Part shown: positions 26,492 to 35,455 of the stretch, piece after piece | How positions within the stretch are numbered: the stretch's first letter is position 1 | Layout: the number at the start of each line of letters is the position of its first letter | Source of the DNA: Alloyangia pacifica | Lineage (GTDB): Bacteria > Pseudomonadota > Alphaproteobacteria > Rhodobacterales > Rhodobacteraceae | Length of the DNA: 64,000 nt | Assembly: GCF_900116195.1 (NCBI RefSeq) | Contig: NZ_FOZW01000001.1 | Span: forward strand, 310,001-374,000 | Reading direction: 5' to 3' | Notes under the pieces: generated by a model | Told to the model about the DNA's origin: nothing | Database searches by the model: none | What the model saw: the letters and a program-made list of their open reading frames with translations, nothing else | Made by a program: the position numbers and the translations under genes

Positions 26492-26590
26492 CCGAGGGTT
26501 TGCAGGCGTCCGGCGCTGGATTCTTTGAGGTATTTAGATACCGTTTTTGCAGCGCGTTGAAAACGCTACATAAATCGCAAACAAGGGCGC

Positions 26591-26618
26591 TTGACTGTGC
26601 TGCCGGCGTGCTTATAAC
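26591..26618 (+). promoter_or_regulatory. Probable promoter of rplM-rpsI
   Basis: TTGACT (26591-26596) and TATAAC (26613-26618) are separated by 16 bp, close to the housekeeping sigma consensus, about 60 bases before the rplM start. Confidence 0.6.
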
Positions 26619-26680
26619 CCGCCCATCGGAATTCGGACCCCCCAGGCGGGTCCTCTATGAACAGCTCAAGGGCACCCACG

Positions 26681-27139
26681 ATGAAAACCTTCTCTGCGAC
26701 TCCTGCAGACATCGAGAAGAAATGGATCGTGATCGACGCGGATGGCGTCGTTCTCGGCCGTCTCGCCTCGATCATCGCCATGCGTCTGCGCGGCAAGCAC
26801 ATGGCCACCTTCACCCCGCACATGGACATGGGCGACAATGTCATCGTCATCAACGCCGACAAGGTGCAGATGACCGGCAAGAAGCGTGAAGAAAACTTCT
26901 ACTGGCACACCGGTCACCCGGGCGGCATCAAGTCCCGCACGAAGGCCCAGATCCTCGAGGGTGCACACCCCGAGCGCGTCGTGTTCCAGGCCGTCAAGCG
27001 CATGCTCCCGGGCAACCGCCTGTCGCGCAAGCAACTGACCAACCTGCGCATCTACGCAGGCGCGGCGCACCCGCACGAGGCACAGTCGCCTGAAGTGCTG
27101 GACGTCAAGTCGATGAACAAGAAAAACACCCGGGTGTAA
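26681..27139 (+). CDS. rplM: 50S ribosomal protein L13
   Basis: L13 is an early-assembling protein of the large subunit that contacts 23S rRNA. The 152-aa product has the conserved [16 protein letters not shown] start, [26 protein letters not shown] and [23 protein letters not shown] 26681 matches the family N-terminus; the earlier in-frame ATG at 26657 is leader sequence. It forms the universal rplM-rpsI pair, with 2 bases between stop and start. Confidence 0.98.
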   Translation: MKTFSATPADIEKKWIVIDADGVVLGRLASIIAMRLRGKHMATFTPHMDMGDNVIVINADKVQMTGKKREENFYWHTGHPGGIKSRTKAQILEGAHPERVVFQAVKRMLPGNRLSRKQLTNLRIYAGAAHPHEAQSPEVLDVKSMNKKNTRV

Positions 27140-27141
27140 TC

Positions 27142-27630
27142 ATGGCCGAACAGATCAACTCCCTGGAAGAGCTCGGCACCGCAGCCGGCATCGAGACCGC
27201 ACCCGCAGTCGTTGAAACCCCGCGCGAGCCCGTCCGTGACGAGCTTGGCCGTTCCTACGCGACCGGCAAGCGGAAGGACGCGGTTGCCCGCGTCTGGATC
27301 AAGCCGGGCTCCGGCAAGGTCGTGGTGAACGGCAAGGAACAGGCGAAGTACTTCGCACGTCCCGTGCTGCAGATGATCCTGCGCCAGCCCTTCACCATCG
27401 CCGGCGTCGAAGACCAGTTCGACGTGTACGCCACCGTGAAAGGCGGCGGTCTCTCGGGTCAGGCCGGTGCGGTCAAGCACGGCATCTCGAAAGCCCTGCA
27501 GCTCTACGATCCGTCGCTGCGCAGTGCTCTGAAAGCCGCAGGCTTCCTGACCCGCGACAGCCGCGTCGTCGAGCGTAAGAAGTTCGGTAAGCGCAAGGCA
27601 CGCCGTAGCTTCCAGTTCTCGAAGCGCTGA
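27142..27630 (+). CDS. rpsI: 30S ribosomal protein S9
   Basis: The 162-aa S9 has an alphaproteobacterial N-terminal extension (about 1-35, Glu-rich) before the ribosomal domain: [38 protein letters not shown] and the basic tail [11 protein letters not shown] that reaches the P-site tRNA. It is translated directly after rplM and is followed by a strong terminator. Confidence 0.98.
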   Translation: MAEQINSLEELGTAAGIETAPAVVETPREPVRDELGRSYATGKRKDAVARVWIKPGSGKVVVNGKEQAKYFARPVLQMILRQPFTIAGVEDQFDVYATVKGGGLSGQAGAVKHGISKALQLYDPSLRSALKAAGFLTRDSRVVERKKFGKRKARRSFQFSKR

Positions 27631-27654
27631 TCCGCGTCTCGATACGATTTTGCG

Positions 27655-27680
27655 AAGGCCGCTCCCCGGAGCGGCCTTTT
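27655..27680 (+). terminator. Intrinsic terminator of rplM-rpsI
   Basis: A 9-bp perfect stem GGCCGCTCC / GGAGCGGCC (27657-27665 with 27668-27676) is followed by TTTT and a second T-rich run. Confidence 0.92.
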
Positions 27681-27777
27681 GCTTTTGCGAGGCAGACGCT
27701 AGGACTGACCCGGCACTGATGCGCAGAGCGGCAACCGCGGCGCATCGCAAAATGGTTTCGGGATGAGAGGGCTCGGC

Positions 27778-28812
27778 ATGGCGCCATACACAATCGATCG
27801 CGTGGCCGATCTGGTGGAGAGCGTCTCGCGCCCGGTCGATCCCGGCAAGCTGACGATTTTCTCGACCTTCCGCAACGAGATGGCGCTCTGCCCGGCCTTC
27901 TTCGAGCACTACCGCAGCATCGGGGCCGAGCAGTTCCTGATCATGGACGACCGCTCGGACGACGGTTCGGAGGACTGGCTCGACGCGCAGCCGGATTGCT
28001 GCGTCGTGCGCACCCGTTTCCGCTTCGGCGAGGAGATCGAGATCCAGCTCGAGGGTGCCGAGCCGCGCATGCAGCGCGCCGGCACATTCTACAAGATCGC
28101 CCTGCCGCATCTTTGGTTCGATGGTGCCTACGTCACCTATGTCGATGCCGACGAGTTCCTCTTCCTGCCGCCGGGCGTCGGCTCGCTGCAGGAGATCGCG
28201 GCGCGGCTGAAGGCCGAGGGTGCCGAGGCGGCGCTCGCCTCGGTGGTGGAGTTCTTTCCCGCCTCGGTCGAGGGGCTTTCCGGCCCGCTGCCGCAGAGTT
28301 TCGAGGGGATGCTCGAGGCCTATCCGTATTTCCAGGCGGAACAGCTGGTCGCGCTGGCGCCCGGCGGCATGGAACTGGTGGGCGAGAGCAAGACCGCGCG
28401 ACTCTTCGCGCACTACGACATCAGGCCGAGGGTCGAGCGGCGCGGTTGGCACCGGATCTACATGCCCTCGCGGGTGCGCAAGGCGCAGAGTTTCCAGAAG
28501 GCTGCCCGGCACAAGACGCCCATGGTGCTGCGCAGCGGCACCAGTGGCATGGTCGATACCCACAACGCCAGCGCTCCACCCTCGCAGTCGGTGCTGCTGA
28601 CGCTGGCGCATTTCGTCTACACGGCGGAATTCGCGGACAAAATCGCGCGCGCGATCTCTTGGGGGGCGCATGCCAACGGTGCCGCCAAGTACCGCTATTA
28701 CGCCGAGCTTCTGGAGAAGATGGGCGGGGTCGAGAACGGCTTTCTCGACGAGAATTCAGTGCGCTACGAGGGGCCGGAGCAGCTCGTCGCGCTCGGTCTC
28801 ATGCGCTGGTGA
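27778..28812 (+). CDS. Glycosyltransferase family 2-like protein
   Basis: The 344-aa protein has the GT-A-type N-terminus of the Glyco_tranf_2_4 class: LTIFSTFRNEMALCPAFFEHYRSIGA, FLIMDDRSDDGSEDW and the nucleotide-sugar metal site YVTYVDADEFLFLP. The C-terminal half has HNASAPPSQSVLLTLAHFVY. These enzymes are usually peripheral and act on capsule, LPS or exopolysaccharide. ATG 27778 has AGAGG 6 bases upstream; ATG 27763 is less well placed. The gene is convergent with, and overlaps by 14 bases, a sulfotransferase gene, and the pair may decorate a surface glycan. Confidence 0.85.
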   Translation: MAPYTIDRVADLVESVSRPVDPGKLTIFSTFRNEMALCPAFFEHYRSIGAEQFLIMDDRSDDGSEDWLDAQPDCCVVRTRFRFGEEIEIQLEGAEPRMQRAGTFYKIALPHLWFDGAYVTYVDADEFLFLPPGVGSLQEIAARLKAEGAEAALASVVEFFPASVEGLSGPLPQSFEGMLEAYPYFQAEQLVALAPGGMELVGESKTARLFAHYDIRPRVERRGWHRIYMPSRVRKAQSFQKAARHKTPMVLRSGTSGMVDTHNASAPPSQSVLLTLAHFVYTAEFADKIARAISWGAHANGAAKYRYYAELLEKMGGVENGFLDENSVRYEGPEQLVALGLMRW

Positions 28813-29662
28813 GCGCGTAGGGCGCGGAGGGCCAGAGCGTTTGGACCTGCGGCAGCCGCGCCGCGGCGGCCTCGTAGGCCGGTCGGTAGTGCACGGCGAT
28901 CTCGGCGAGCAGATCGTCGGGCAGGCTGCCTGAGCCCTTGGCCCGCGCGTTGACCGCCTGTCCGCCCTGCGACGGATCGCACGGGACCTGAGCGAACTCC
29001 GACAGCGCGGCGACCCCCTCGGGGGTGAAGAGGTCCTCGAAGAGGCACAGGAAGCGATCTCCGGGGGCAAAGACCTGTTCGATCGCCGCGATGGTGCGGT
29101 CGTAGCGGCTGCGCGCCTCGGCCTCTGCGCTCGCGTAGAAGGCGCGCAGCGGCGCAGCGTTGCTTTCCTCCGCCGCAAGCCGGTCCTTGGCCATTTCCAT
29201 CCGCATGTGCGAACGCAGCCGGTCGACCGGGTCGCGCATCGAGAAGATTGCCTTCACCGCGATGCCGCGTTTGCCGAACCCCTCCCGGATGCGCGCCAGC
29301 GTGTCGGCGGGCAGCGCGGCATACGAGGGGGTGATGTCGCCGGTGCGGACAATGCCGGGGCGCTCCAGCAGGCCGGCGAAATAGTCGAAATAGGCCTCGG
29401 TGTCGGTTTGCAGCCGCCAGCGCAGGTGCTGGGCGGGCTCCTCCGCGCCGAGGCTGGTCTTCAGCCGCGCGCGCAGCCGCTCCTTCAGCGGCGGCATGGG
29501 CACCTGATAGCGGGCGAAAACGCCGCCGAGCCGGTGCTCCCAGACCTGGTATTCACCGAGGCGGCCGAAATCGCTGCCCTGCTGCCGGTTCAGGTAGGCC
29601 TGGATCCAGGTCGAGCCGCATTTCTGGCCACCAAGGCCGAGGTAGAAGGTCTTTTGGGTCAT
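28799..29662 (-). CDS. Sulfotransferase family protein
   Basis: The 287-aa protein carries the PAPS 5'-phosphosulfate loop LGLGGQKCGSTWIQAYL at residues 8-24 and the 3'-phosphate region with FSMRDPVDRLRSHMRME, where Arg and Ser bind the 3'-phosphate. The middle has YDRTIAAIEQVF and FLCLFEDLF. Such enzymes sulfate carbohydrate or lipid acceptors, probably at the cytoplasmic face. Its 3' end overlaps the convergent glycosyltransferase by 14 bases, and a dispersed repeat lies just upstream of its start. Confidence 0.88.
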   Translation of the reverse strand: MTQKTFYLGLGGQKCGSTWIQAYLNRQQGSDFGRLGEYQVWEHRLGGVFARYQVPMPPLKERLRARLKTSLGAEEPAQHLRWRLQTDTEAYFDYFAGLLERPGIVRTGDITPSYAALPADTLARIREGFGKRGIAVKAIFSMRDPVDRLRSHMRMEMAKDRLAAEESNAAPLRAFYASAEAEARSRYDRTIAAIEQVFAPGDRFLCLFEDLFTPEGVAALSEFAQVPCDPSQGGQAVNARAKGSGSLPDDLLAEIAVHYRPAYEAAAARLPQVQTLWPSAPYALTSA

Positions 29663-29686
29663 GTCGCGGTCCTAGAAGGGGGCATC

Positions 29687-29795
29687 GTGGGGCTCTGCCC
29701 CCGCCGCCAAGGGCGGCTTTCTTTTTTGGAGAAGCGGGGCTCCGCCCCCGCCGCGCAGGGCGCGGCTCCCCCGGGATATTTCTGACAAGTGGAAG
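29687..29795. repeat. Dispersed intergenic repeat, copy 2
   Basis: It holds two GGGGCTCTGCCCCC-like parts and the end CTCCCCCGGGATATTTCTGA shared with the copy at 16805. Inside, GCCGCC-AAG-GGCGGC followed by TTTCTTTTTT (29703-29727) forms an intrinsic-terminator shape on the plus strand. It separates the sulfotransferase start from the TetR stop. Confidence 0.7.
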
Positions 29796-29796
29796 C

Positions 29797-30414
29797 TCAG
29801 GTGTCGGGCGGGATGAGGCCGAGGCCGCGCAGGTAGATGCCGATGCCGGTCTCCAGCAGCTCGTCGGCGGGGAAGGGCGACTGGGTGCCGGGAGAATTGC
29901 GGGCGAAGAGTTCCACCACGCCGTGGCTCATCGCCCAGATGTGGGCCGAGAACATCGAGGCGGGCGGGCGCTTTTCGGGCGGGATGTGTTGCGACAGATC
30001 CGAGGCGGCCTTTTCCAGAACGCCGCGGGCGTGGCGCGAGGCGGCGGCGAGCTCGGGCGAATGGTTCACCGACACGCCGCTTTCGAACATCGCGATATAG
30101 TGGCCGGGGTGGCGACGGGCGAAGGCGAGGTAGGCGCGACCCGTGGCCTCGAAGGCCGCCAGTGCCGAGGGCTGGCCGCTGTCATAGGCGTATTGCATCA
30201 GGTCGCCGAAGATCTCGTAGCCCTGCCGGGCCGCCTCGGCGATGAGATCCTCGCGCCCTGAGAAATGCCGGTAGACCGCGGCAGGGGTGACCCCGGCGCG
30301 TTTCGCCGCCTCCGACAGCGTGAAGCCGGTGGGGCCTTTTTCCTCGATCAGTTCCAGCGCCGCCTCGACCAGCGCCTGGCGGAGATTTCCGTGGTGGTAG
30401 CCGCGTTTACCCAT
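29797..30414 (-). CDS. TetR/AcrR-family regulator
   Basis: The 205-aa regulator has an N-terminal TetR helix-turn-helix (about 8-55: [49 protein letters not shown]) and a C-terminal ligand domain of the WHG/TetR_C_33 type. The start overlaps the ppk2 stop by 8 bases, so it is co-translated with the polyphosphate kinase gene and could control it. The ligand is unknown. Confidence 0.92.
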   Translation of the reverse strand: MGKRGYHHGNLRQALVEAALELIEEKGPTGFTLSEAAKRAGVTPAAVYRHFSGREDLIAEAARQGYEIFGDLMQYAYDSGQPSALAAFEATGRAYLAFARRHPGHYIAMFESGVSVNHSPELAAASRHARGVLEKAASDLSQHIPPEKRPPASMFSAHIWAMSHGVVELFARNSPGTQSPFPADELLETGIGIYLRGLGLIPPDT

Positions 30415-31312
30415 CCCAGACGTCGGGACCTCCGGCGATCTTGGGATCGGGCGCGCCGACGTTGCGCTCGTCCTTGCTGTCGTAGTCGAGATGGGTGAGC
30501 ACGTGGCGGATCGCCTCGATCCGGGCGCGCTTCTTGTCGTCCGAGCGGATCACCGTCCAGGGCGCGGCGGCGGTATGGCTGCGCGACAGCGTCTCCTGGA
30601 TCGCCGCGCCGTAGTCGTCCCAGAGCTTCAGCCCCTCGACGTCGATCGACGAGAGCTTCCACTGTTTCAGCGGATCCTTCTCGCGCTCGAGGAAGCGGCG
30701 CAGCTGCTCGGCGCGGCCGACGTTGAGCCAGAACTTGAAGAGCCTGATGCCTTCCTCGACCAGCATCTTCTCGAAATCCGGTACCTGCGCGAAGAAGTGC
30801 TCGCGCTGCGCCTCGGTACAGAAGCCGAAGACTTTCTCCACCACGCCGCGGTTGTACCAGCTGCGGTCGAAGAAGACGATCTCGCCGCCCGCCGGAAGGT
30901 GGTCGATGTAGCGCTGCAGGTACCATTGCGTCGCCTCGGTGTCCGAGGGTTTGGAAAGCGCCACGACGCGGGCGCCGCGCGGGTTGAGGTTCTCGCGGAA
31001 ACGCTTGATCGTGCCGCCCTTGCCGGCGGCGTCGCGGCCCTCGAAGAGGATGGCGATGCGCTCGCCGCTTTCCTTGACGTGGCGCTGCAGCTTCATCAGC
31101 TCGATCTGCAGGGACTTCATCTGCTTGTCGTAGGCCTTGCCCTTCATCTCCTCGGAGTAGGGATAGCTCGACGAGAGGATGTCATCCTTGTCGGCGCGGC
31201 GGATCGCCTCGCGGATCTCCTTGGGGGCCTCGCGTTCGAAGTAGGCGCTGATCGCGCCGTCGAAGGGCCTGGACGACTTGGACGACTTGGACACGGGGGC
31301 TGGTCCTTCCAT
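30407..31312 (-). CDS. ppk2: Polyphosphate kinase 2
   Basis: PPK2 uses polyphosphate to phosphorylate nucleoside diphosphates (class I) or monophosphates. The 301-aa protein has a Ser/Lys-rich start, then the Walker A-like [17 protein letters not shown], the Walker B region [14 protein letters not shown], and the lid segment with [21 protein letters not shown]. Length and single-domain build suit class I. ATG 31312 is chosen over the TTG at 31330. A short tandem repeat near the 5' end encodes SKSSKSS. Confidence 0.93.
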   Translation of the reverse strand: MEGPAPVSKSSKSSRPFDGAISAYFEREAPKEIREAIRRADKDDILSSSYPYSEEMKGKAYDKQMKSLQIELMKLQRHVKESGERIAILFEGRDAAGKGGTIKRFRENLNPRGARVVALSKPSDTEATQWYLQRYIDHLPAGGEIVFFDRSWYNRGVVEKVFGFCTEAQREHFFAQVPDFEKMLVEEGIRLFKFWLNVGRAEQLRRFLEREKDPLKQWKLSSIDVEGLKLWDDYGAAIQETLSRSHTAAAPWTVIRSDDKKRARIEAIRHVLTHLDYDSKDERNVGAPDPKIAGGPDVWDG

Positions 31313-31348
31313 CAGGTTGCTTCCGCTCAATATGGGGCGAAGCGGCGG

Positions 31349-32293
31349 CTAGCGCAAACCCGCGCGGGCGGCGGCGCGGGCGATGGCGGCGTCCATTTGC
31401 GCGGGGGTGACGTGTTGCGGCATGTGGCCGGTGCCGGGCAGGGTGACGAGGTTGGCCCCGGGGATCTGCGCCGCCGTGGGCACCGAGTGGATCTGCAGCC
31501 CGACGGTGGTGTCGGCCTCGCCGTGGATGAGCTCCACCGGCAGGTCGAGCGCCGGGTAGCGCGGGGCGAGGCTGCGGATCTCGGCCTTGAGGCTGGCGCG
31601 CTGGCGGGCGTTGGCGTCGAGGCTCTCGCGGCGGAGTGTCAGCGGTGCACCGATATGAGCGGCATAGCCCGGCGGCACGGGGTTGGGGGCGAAGACCTCG
31701 GTGATCGCCTCCTGCACCCTGGCGTCGGGCGCAAAGGCGGCGATGGCGGGATTGGCCAGCGGTGCGAGCGGGCCGGCGGTCAGCTTGTAGAAGAACGGCA
31801 GCCCGCCCTCCCAGGGCTGCGAGGCGGCGCCCAGCAGCACCAACGCCGAGACCCGTTCGGGGTGGTTCGCCGCCCAGGCCAGCGCCACTGCGCCGCCGTA
31901 GGACTGGCCGAGCACGATGGGGCGCGTCGCGCCGAGCTGCGCGGCGGCAGCCGAGAGCAGCGCGGCCTGCTCGAAGATGCTGTCACCCTCCGCTTCGGCC
32001 TCGGTATAGCCGAGCCCCGGGCGGTCGAAGGCGATGACTCGGTAATCGGCGCTCAGCCGGGAGACGGCGTCGAAGGTCCAGTCCCGCAGGTTGCCGCTGG
32101 CGCCGTGGATCAGCACCAGCGCCGGGCCGGAGCCCTGCTCGACGTAATGCACCCGGCGGCCGTCCACCTGCAGGAAATCGCCCTCGGGCGGAAAGGCGGC
32201 TTCGGCGGCGGCTTCCTCTTTTGCCGCCTTGCTGCCGGCAAGACCGCAGCCCGCCAGCACCAGCGCGGCAACCGGCAGCAGCGCCTGCCACAT
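31349..32293 (-). CDS. Alpha/beta hydrolase, predicted lipoprotein
   Basis: The 314-aa protein begins with a lipoprotein signal (MWQALLPVAALVLAGC, lipobox LAGC with Cys16). The alpha/beta-hydrolase domain follows: oxyanion region VLIHGASGNLRDW, nucleophile elbow GQSYGG (Ser), then HGEADTTVG and the catalytic His in GTGHMPQHV. It is probably anchored in a membrane facing the periplasm. The substrate is unknown. It starts 3 bases after the metA stop and is likely co-transcribed with it, although no functional link is obvious. Confidence 0.88.
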   Translation of the reverse strand: MWQALLPVAALVLAGCGLAGSKAAKEEAAAEAAFPPEGDFLQVDGRRVHYVEQGSGPALVLIHGASGNLRDWTFDAVSRLSADYRVIAFDRPGLGYTEAEAEGDSIFEQAALLSAAAAQLGATRPIVLGQSYGGAVALAWAANHPERVSALVLLGAASQPWEGGLPFFYKLTAGPLAPLANPAIAAFAPDARVQEAITEVFAPNPVPPGYAAHIGAPLTLRRESLDANARQRASLKAEIRSLAPRYPALDLPVELIHGEADTTVGLQIHSVPTAAQIPGANLVTLPGTGHMPQHVTPAQMDAAIARAAARAGLR

Positions 32294-32296
32294 GGC

Positions 32297-33256
32297 TCAG
32301 GCCCCGACCTTGGTCGCGGCGCGCCAGTCGGTGGACTCGGTGCCGATGCGCGAGAGGTCGAACGGCGTGGTCATGTAGATTTCCGAGATCCAGTTGGTGA
32401 AGAGCAGATGCGCGTGGCTGCGCCAACGGTTCTGCGGCTTTTTCGTCGGATCGTCGTTCGGGTAGTAGTTGGCCGGCACGTTGATCGGCTTGCCGGCCTC
32501 GACGTCGCGGTCGTACTCGTCCTTCAGCGTGGTGCTGTCGTACTCGAGGTGGTTGAATATGTAGAGCGCGCGATGCGCCTTGTCCTCGACCAGCGCCGGG
32601 CCGGTCTCGGGCGAGTCGATCAGCACCGGAAGGCCAGCGGCCTCGATCTCGGCGCGCTGCATCTCGGTCCAGCGCGACACCGGCATCACCATGTCGTCCG
32701 AGAACCCGCGCAGGAAGGGCGAGGCGGGGGCGAGGTTCTGGTGGCGCACGCATCCGAAGGCCTTGTGGTCGAGGATGTGCTTCTTCACCCCGTGGAAGTA
32801 GTTGATCATCGCCATGCCGCCCCAGCAGACGCCGAAGGTGGCGTGCACATGGGTCTGGCTCCAGTCGAAGACGCGTTTCAGCTCGTCCCAGTAGGTGACC
32901 TCGGCGAACTCCAGATGCTCGATCGGCGCGCCGGTGATGATCAGCCCGTCGAACTTCTCGCCCGAGGCCTCGACCTCTGAGAAGGGCCGGTAGAAGGCCT
33001 CCATGTGCTCGGCGGCGGTGTTCCGCGTCTGGTGCTCGGTCATGCGGATCAGGCTGAACTCGATCTGCAGCGGCGTCGCCCCGATGAGGCGCGCGAACTG
33101 GTTCTCGGTCTGGATCTTCTTGGGCATGAGGTTGAGCAGGGCGATGCGCAGGGGCCGGATGTCCTGCCGCGAGGCGCTGTCCTCGGACATGACCATCACG
33201 CCCTCGCGCGAGAGCACGTCGTAGGCGGGAAGGTCTTCGGGCAGCTTGATGGGCAT
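32297..33256 (-). CDS. metA: Homoserine O-acyltransferase MetA (probably acetyltransferase)
   Basis: MetA acylates homoserine in the first committed step of methionine synthesis. The 319-aa protein shows [20 protein letters not shown], the catalytic Cys in [14 protein letters not shown], and later [11 protein letters not shown] with the His and Glu of the triad. The specificity position is Glu113 in GAPIEHLEF; enzymes with Glu here use acetyl-CoA, while Escherichia coli MetA has Gly and uses succinyl-CoA (known for the family). So this is probably a homoserine O-acetyltransferase. ATG 33256 has GAGGA 8 bases upstream. I looked for a SAM-II-type leader upstream and saw none. Confidence 0.95.
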   Translation of the reverse strand: MPIKLPEDLPAYDVLSREGVMVMSEDSASRQDIRPLRIALLNLMPKKIQTENQFARLIGATPLQIEFSLIRMTEHQTRNTAAEHMEAFYRPFSEVEASGEKFDGLIITGAPIEHLEFAEVTYWDELKRVFDWSQTHVHATFGVCWGGMAMINYFHGVKKHILDHKAFGCVRHQNLAPASPFLRGFSDDMVMPVSRWTEMQRAEIEAAGLPVLIDSPETGPALVEDKAHRALYIFNHLEYDSTTLKDEYDRDVEAGKPINVPANYYPNDDPTKKPQNRWRSHAHLLFTNWISEIYMTTPFDLSRIGTESTDWRAATKVGA

Positions 33257-33652
33257 GGATATCGTCCTCTGGTCAGTTGCGAAGATGTATCGCCGCAGGG
33301 GCAATTGCTCAAGGGCTGCGTGGGGATGGCGGGGGCGGAGCAGGAGAGGGGGCCCAATCCCAACGATATGTGCAGCGCCCCGAGGCGCAGCCCTGACCCG
33401 ACCGCTCCACGCGAAAGCGAGGGCGACGTCGCCGAAAATCTAGAGGTATGAGGGGGCGCTGCCCCCTCGCCGCTGCGCGGCTCACCCCCGGCGTATTTCG
33501 AAAGAGAAGAAGGCAGGCAGGGGCGCGGTGCGGGGGCGGGCCGACGCGGCGCGCGCGGGATGTTGTCGACAGGCGCGGGCACAGGATCGGGAGGGCTTGC
33601 CTTTGCCGGGCAGCTGTCGTTCTGTGATCGCAGAATCTGGAGGAGATGTCCC
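33257..33652. other. Divergent intergenic region metA / alcohol dehydrogenase
   Basis: It holds the leaders of both genes and one full dispersed-repeat copy (33450-33513). There is no supported gene. Confidence 0.6.
33450..33513. repeat. Dispersed intergenic repeat, copy 3
   Basis: GGGGGCGCTGCCCCCTCGCC, GCTGCGCGGCTCACCCCC and GCGTATTTCGAAAGAGAAG follow one another, in the order also seen in the copies at 52931 and, inverted, at 50319. Confidence 0.75.
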
Positions 33653-34690
33653 ATGCGCGCCGCGGTGCTGAGAGAGTATAACGCCGACCTGTCCATCGAA
33701 GACGTTCCGATGCCGGAGTGCCCGGCGGACGGCGTGGTGCTGAAGGTGCTGGCCTGCGGCGTCTGTCGCTCGGACTGGCACGGCTGGTCAGGGGAGCATC
33801 CCCGGGTGAAGCCCGGTCAGATCCAGGGACATGAGTATTGTGGTGAGGTGGTCGAGGCCGGGCCGGACTCGCAATGGCAGGTCGGTGACAAGCTGGTCGC
33901 GCCGTTCATCCTTGCCTGCGGCACCTGCCCGCAATGCCGCGAGGGGCAGCAGCACACCTGCTTCGATCAGCGCCTGCCGGGGTTCATCGAGCCCGGCGCC
34001 TTTGCCGAATACGTCGCCGTGCCGCGCGACTTCAACCTTGCCCGGCTGCCCGAGGGCATGTCGCCGACGCTTGCGGCGGGGCTCGGTTGCCGGGTGACCA
34101 CCGCCTGGCACGCGCTGACCGGGCGCGCGGCGCTGCAGGGCGGCGAGTGGCTGGCGGTGCATGGCACCGGGGGCATCGGGCTTTCGGCGGCCATCCTGGG
34201 GCGCGCGCTCGGGGCGCATGTGGTGGTGGTGGACGTGGTGCAGGAGAAGCTCGACCACGCGCTCTCGCTTGGCATGGATGCGGCGGTGAACGCCGCCGAG
34301 GAGGACGCGGCGGCGAAGATCAGGGAGATCACCGGCGGCGGCGCGCATGTCAGCGTCGAGGCGCTGGGGATTCCGCAGACCGTCAACGCCTCGATCCGCT
34401 GCCTGCGGCCCTTGGGGCGGCACGTGCAGGTCGGCATGCCGGTGGGCCATCACGCGGTGCAGGAGGTGGACATGAATGCCGTCTACATGGCCAACCTGGC
34501 GCTTTATGGCACCCGCGGCATGCCCTCGCATCGCTATCCGTCGCTGCTTGGATTGATTACGCGCGGAAAGGTGGATATGAGCCCGCTTATCGCGCGCGAG
34601 ATTCCCCTCAGCCAGGCCGGGGCGGAGCTGGCGGCGTTCAACGGGCCGACGCCTCCGGGCGTGGCCGTGATCACCGATTTCACCCGCTGA
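33653..34690 (+). CDS. Zinc-dependent alcohol dehydrogenase family protein
   Basis: This 345-aa MDR-superfamily oxidoreductase has the catalytic zinc site Cys in [12 protein letters not shown], the GHEYCGEVV motif and the structural zinc loop [17 protein letters not shown] Rossmann NAD(P) fold contains [19 protein letters not shown]. The presence of both zinc sites predicts an active alcohol/aldehyde dehydrogenase. ATG 33653 has AGGAG about 8 bases upstream. It lies 50 bases ahead of purQ with no metabolic link that I can see. Confidence 0.93.
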   Translation: MRAAVLREYNADLSIEDVPMPECPADGVVLKVLACGVCRSDWHGWSGEHPRVKPGQIQGHEYCGEVVEAGPDSQWQVGDKLVAPFILACGTCPQCREGQQHTCFDQRLPGFIEPGAFAEYVAVPRDFNLARLPEGMSPTLAAGLGCRVTTAWHALTGRAALQGGEWLAVHGTGGIGLSAAILGRALGAHVVVVDVVQEKLDHALSLGMDAAVNAAEEDAAAKIREITGGGAHVSVEALGIPQTVNASIRCLRPLGRHVQVGMPVGHHAVQEVDMNAVYMANLALYGTRGMPSHRYPSLLGLITRGKVDMSPLIAREIPLSQAGAELAAFNGPTPPGVAVITDFTR

Positions 34691-34740
34691 CGCGGGGGGC
34701 GGCGCCGGAGCGCGCCGCGAGGCCGTTCAGGAGAGTGCCC

Positions 34741-35409
34741 ATGAAAGCCGCCGTCATCGTCTTCCCCGGATCGAACTGCGATCGTGATCTGAAGATGGCC
34801 TTCGAACAGGCCGGGCTCGAGGTCGAGATGGTCTGGCACAAGGACACCTCGCTGCCCGCGGGCATCGACATTGTCGGCCTGCCGGGCGGTTTCTCCTACG
34901 GCGACTACCTGCGCTGCGGCGCCATCGCCGCCAACTCGCCGATCTGCCGGGACGTGAAGGCCCATGCCGAGCGCGGCGGCTACGTCTTCGGTGTCTGCAA
35001 CGGCTTCCAGATCCTCACCGAGACCGGGCTGCTGCCGGGCGCGCTGCTGCGCAACGCCAACCTCAAGTACATCTGCCGCACCGTGGGGCTGGAAGTGGCC
35101 GAAAGCCAGTCCGTCTTCACCCGTGGCTACGAGACGGGCGAGAAGATCGGCATCCCGATCGCGCACCATGACGGCAATTACACCGCCGACGCGGCGACGC
35201 TGGACATGCTGGAAGGCGAGGGCCGCGTGGCCTTCCGCTACACCGACAACCCCAACGGCGCGGATCGCGACATCGCCGGGATTCTCTCGGAAAACCGACG
35301 CGTTCTGGGGATGATGCCGCACCCCGAGCGGGCCTGCGATCCGGCGCAGGGCAACGAGGACGGTGCGCGTCTTTTCGCCAATCTGACGGCGGCTCTCGCC
35401 GAGGCTTGA
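34741..35409 (+). CDS. purQ: Phosphoribosylformylglycinamidine synthase subunit PurQ
   Basis: PurQ is the glutaminase subunit that supplies ammonia to PurL in purine synthesis. The 222-aa class I amidotransferase has [14 protein letters not shown] at the start, [19 protein letters not shown], the nucleophile Cys in [12 protein letters not shown] and the His/Glu pair in [18 protein letters not shown] precedes the ATG by 7 bases. The purS gene that usually precedes purQ is not here; the upstream gene is an alcohol dehydrogenase. Confidence 0.96.
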   Translation: MKAAVIVFPGSNCDRDLKMAFEQAGLEVEMVWHKDTSLPAGIDIVGLPGGFSYGDYLRCGAIAANSPICRDVKAHAERGGYVFGVCNGFQILTETGLLPGALLRNANLKYICRTVGLEVAESQSVFTRGYETGEKIGIPIAHHDGNYTADAATLDMLEGEGRVAFRYTDNPNGADRDIAGILSENRRVLGMMPHPERACDPAQGNEDGARLFANLTAALAEA

Positions 35410-35455
35410 CCGGCACCGCTTGAGCCGGCCCGGCGCGCAGCGTAAGTTGGGCGCC

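Noticed and set aside
30491-32980. 829-codon plus-strand frame across ppk2, hydrolase and metA
   Set aside because: All three minus-strand genes have complete motifs, while the plus frame has none.
33257-33450. SAM riboswitch upstream of metA
   Set aside because: I compared the leader with the SAM-II pseudoknot pattern known before metA in Alphaproteobacteria and did not find the conserved loop and purine-rich 3' part. A covariance search would be needed to rule out other classes.
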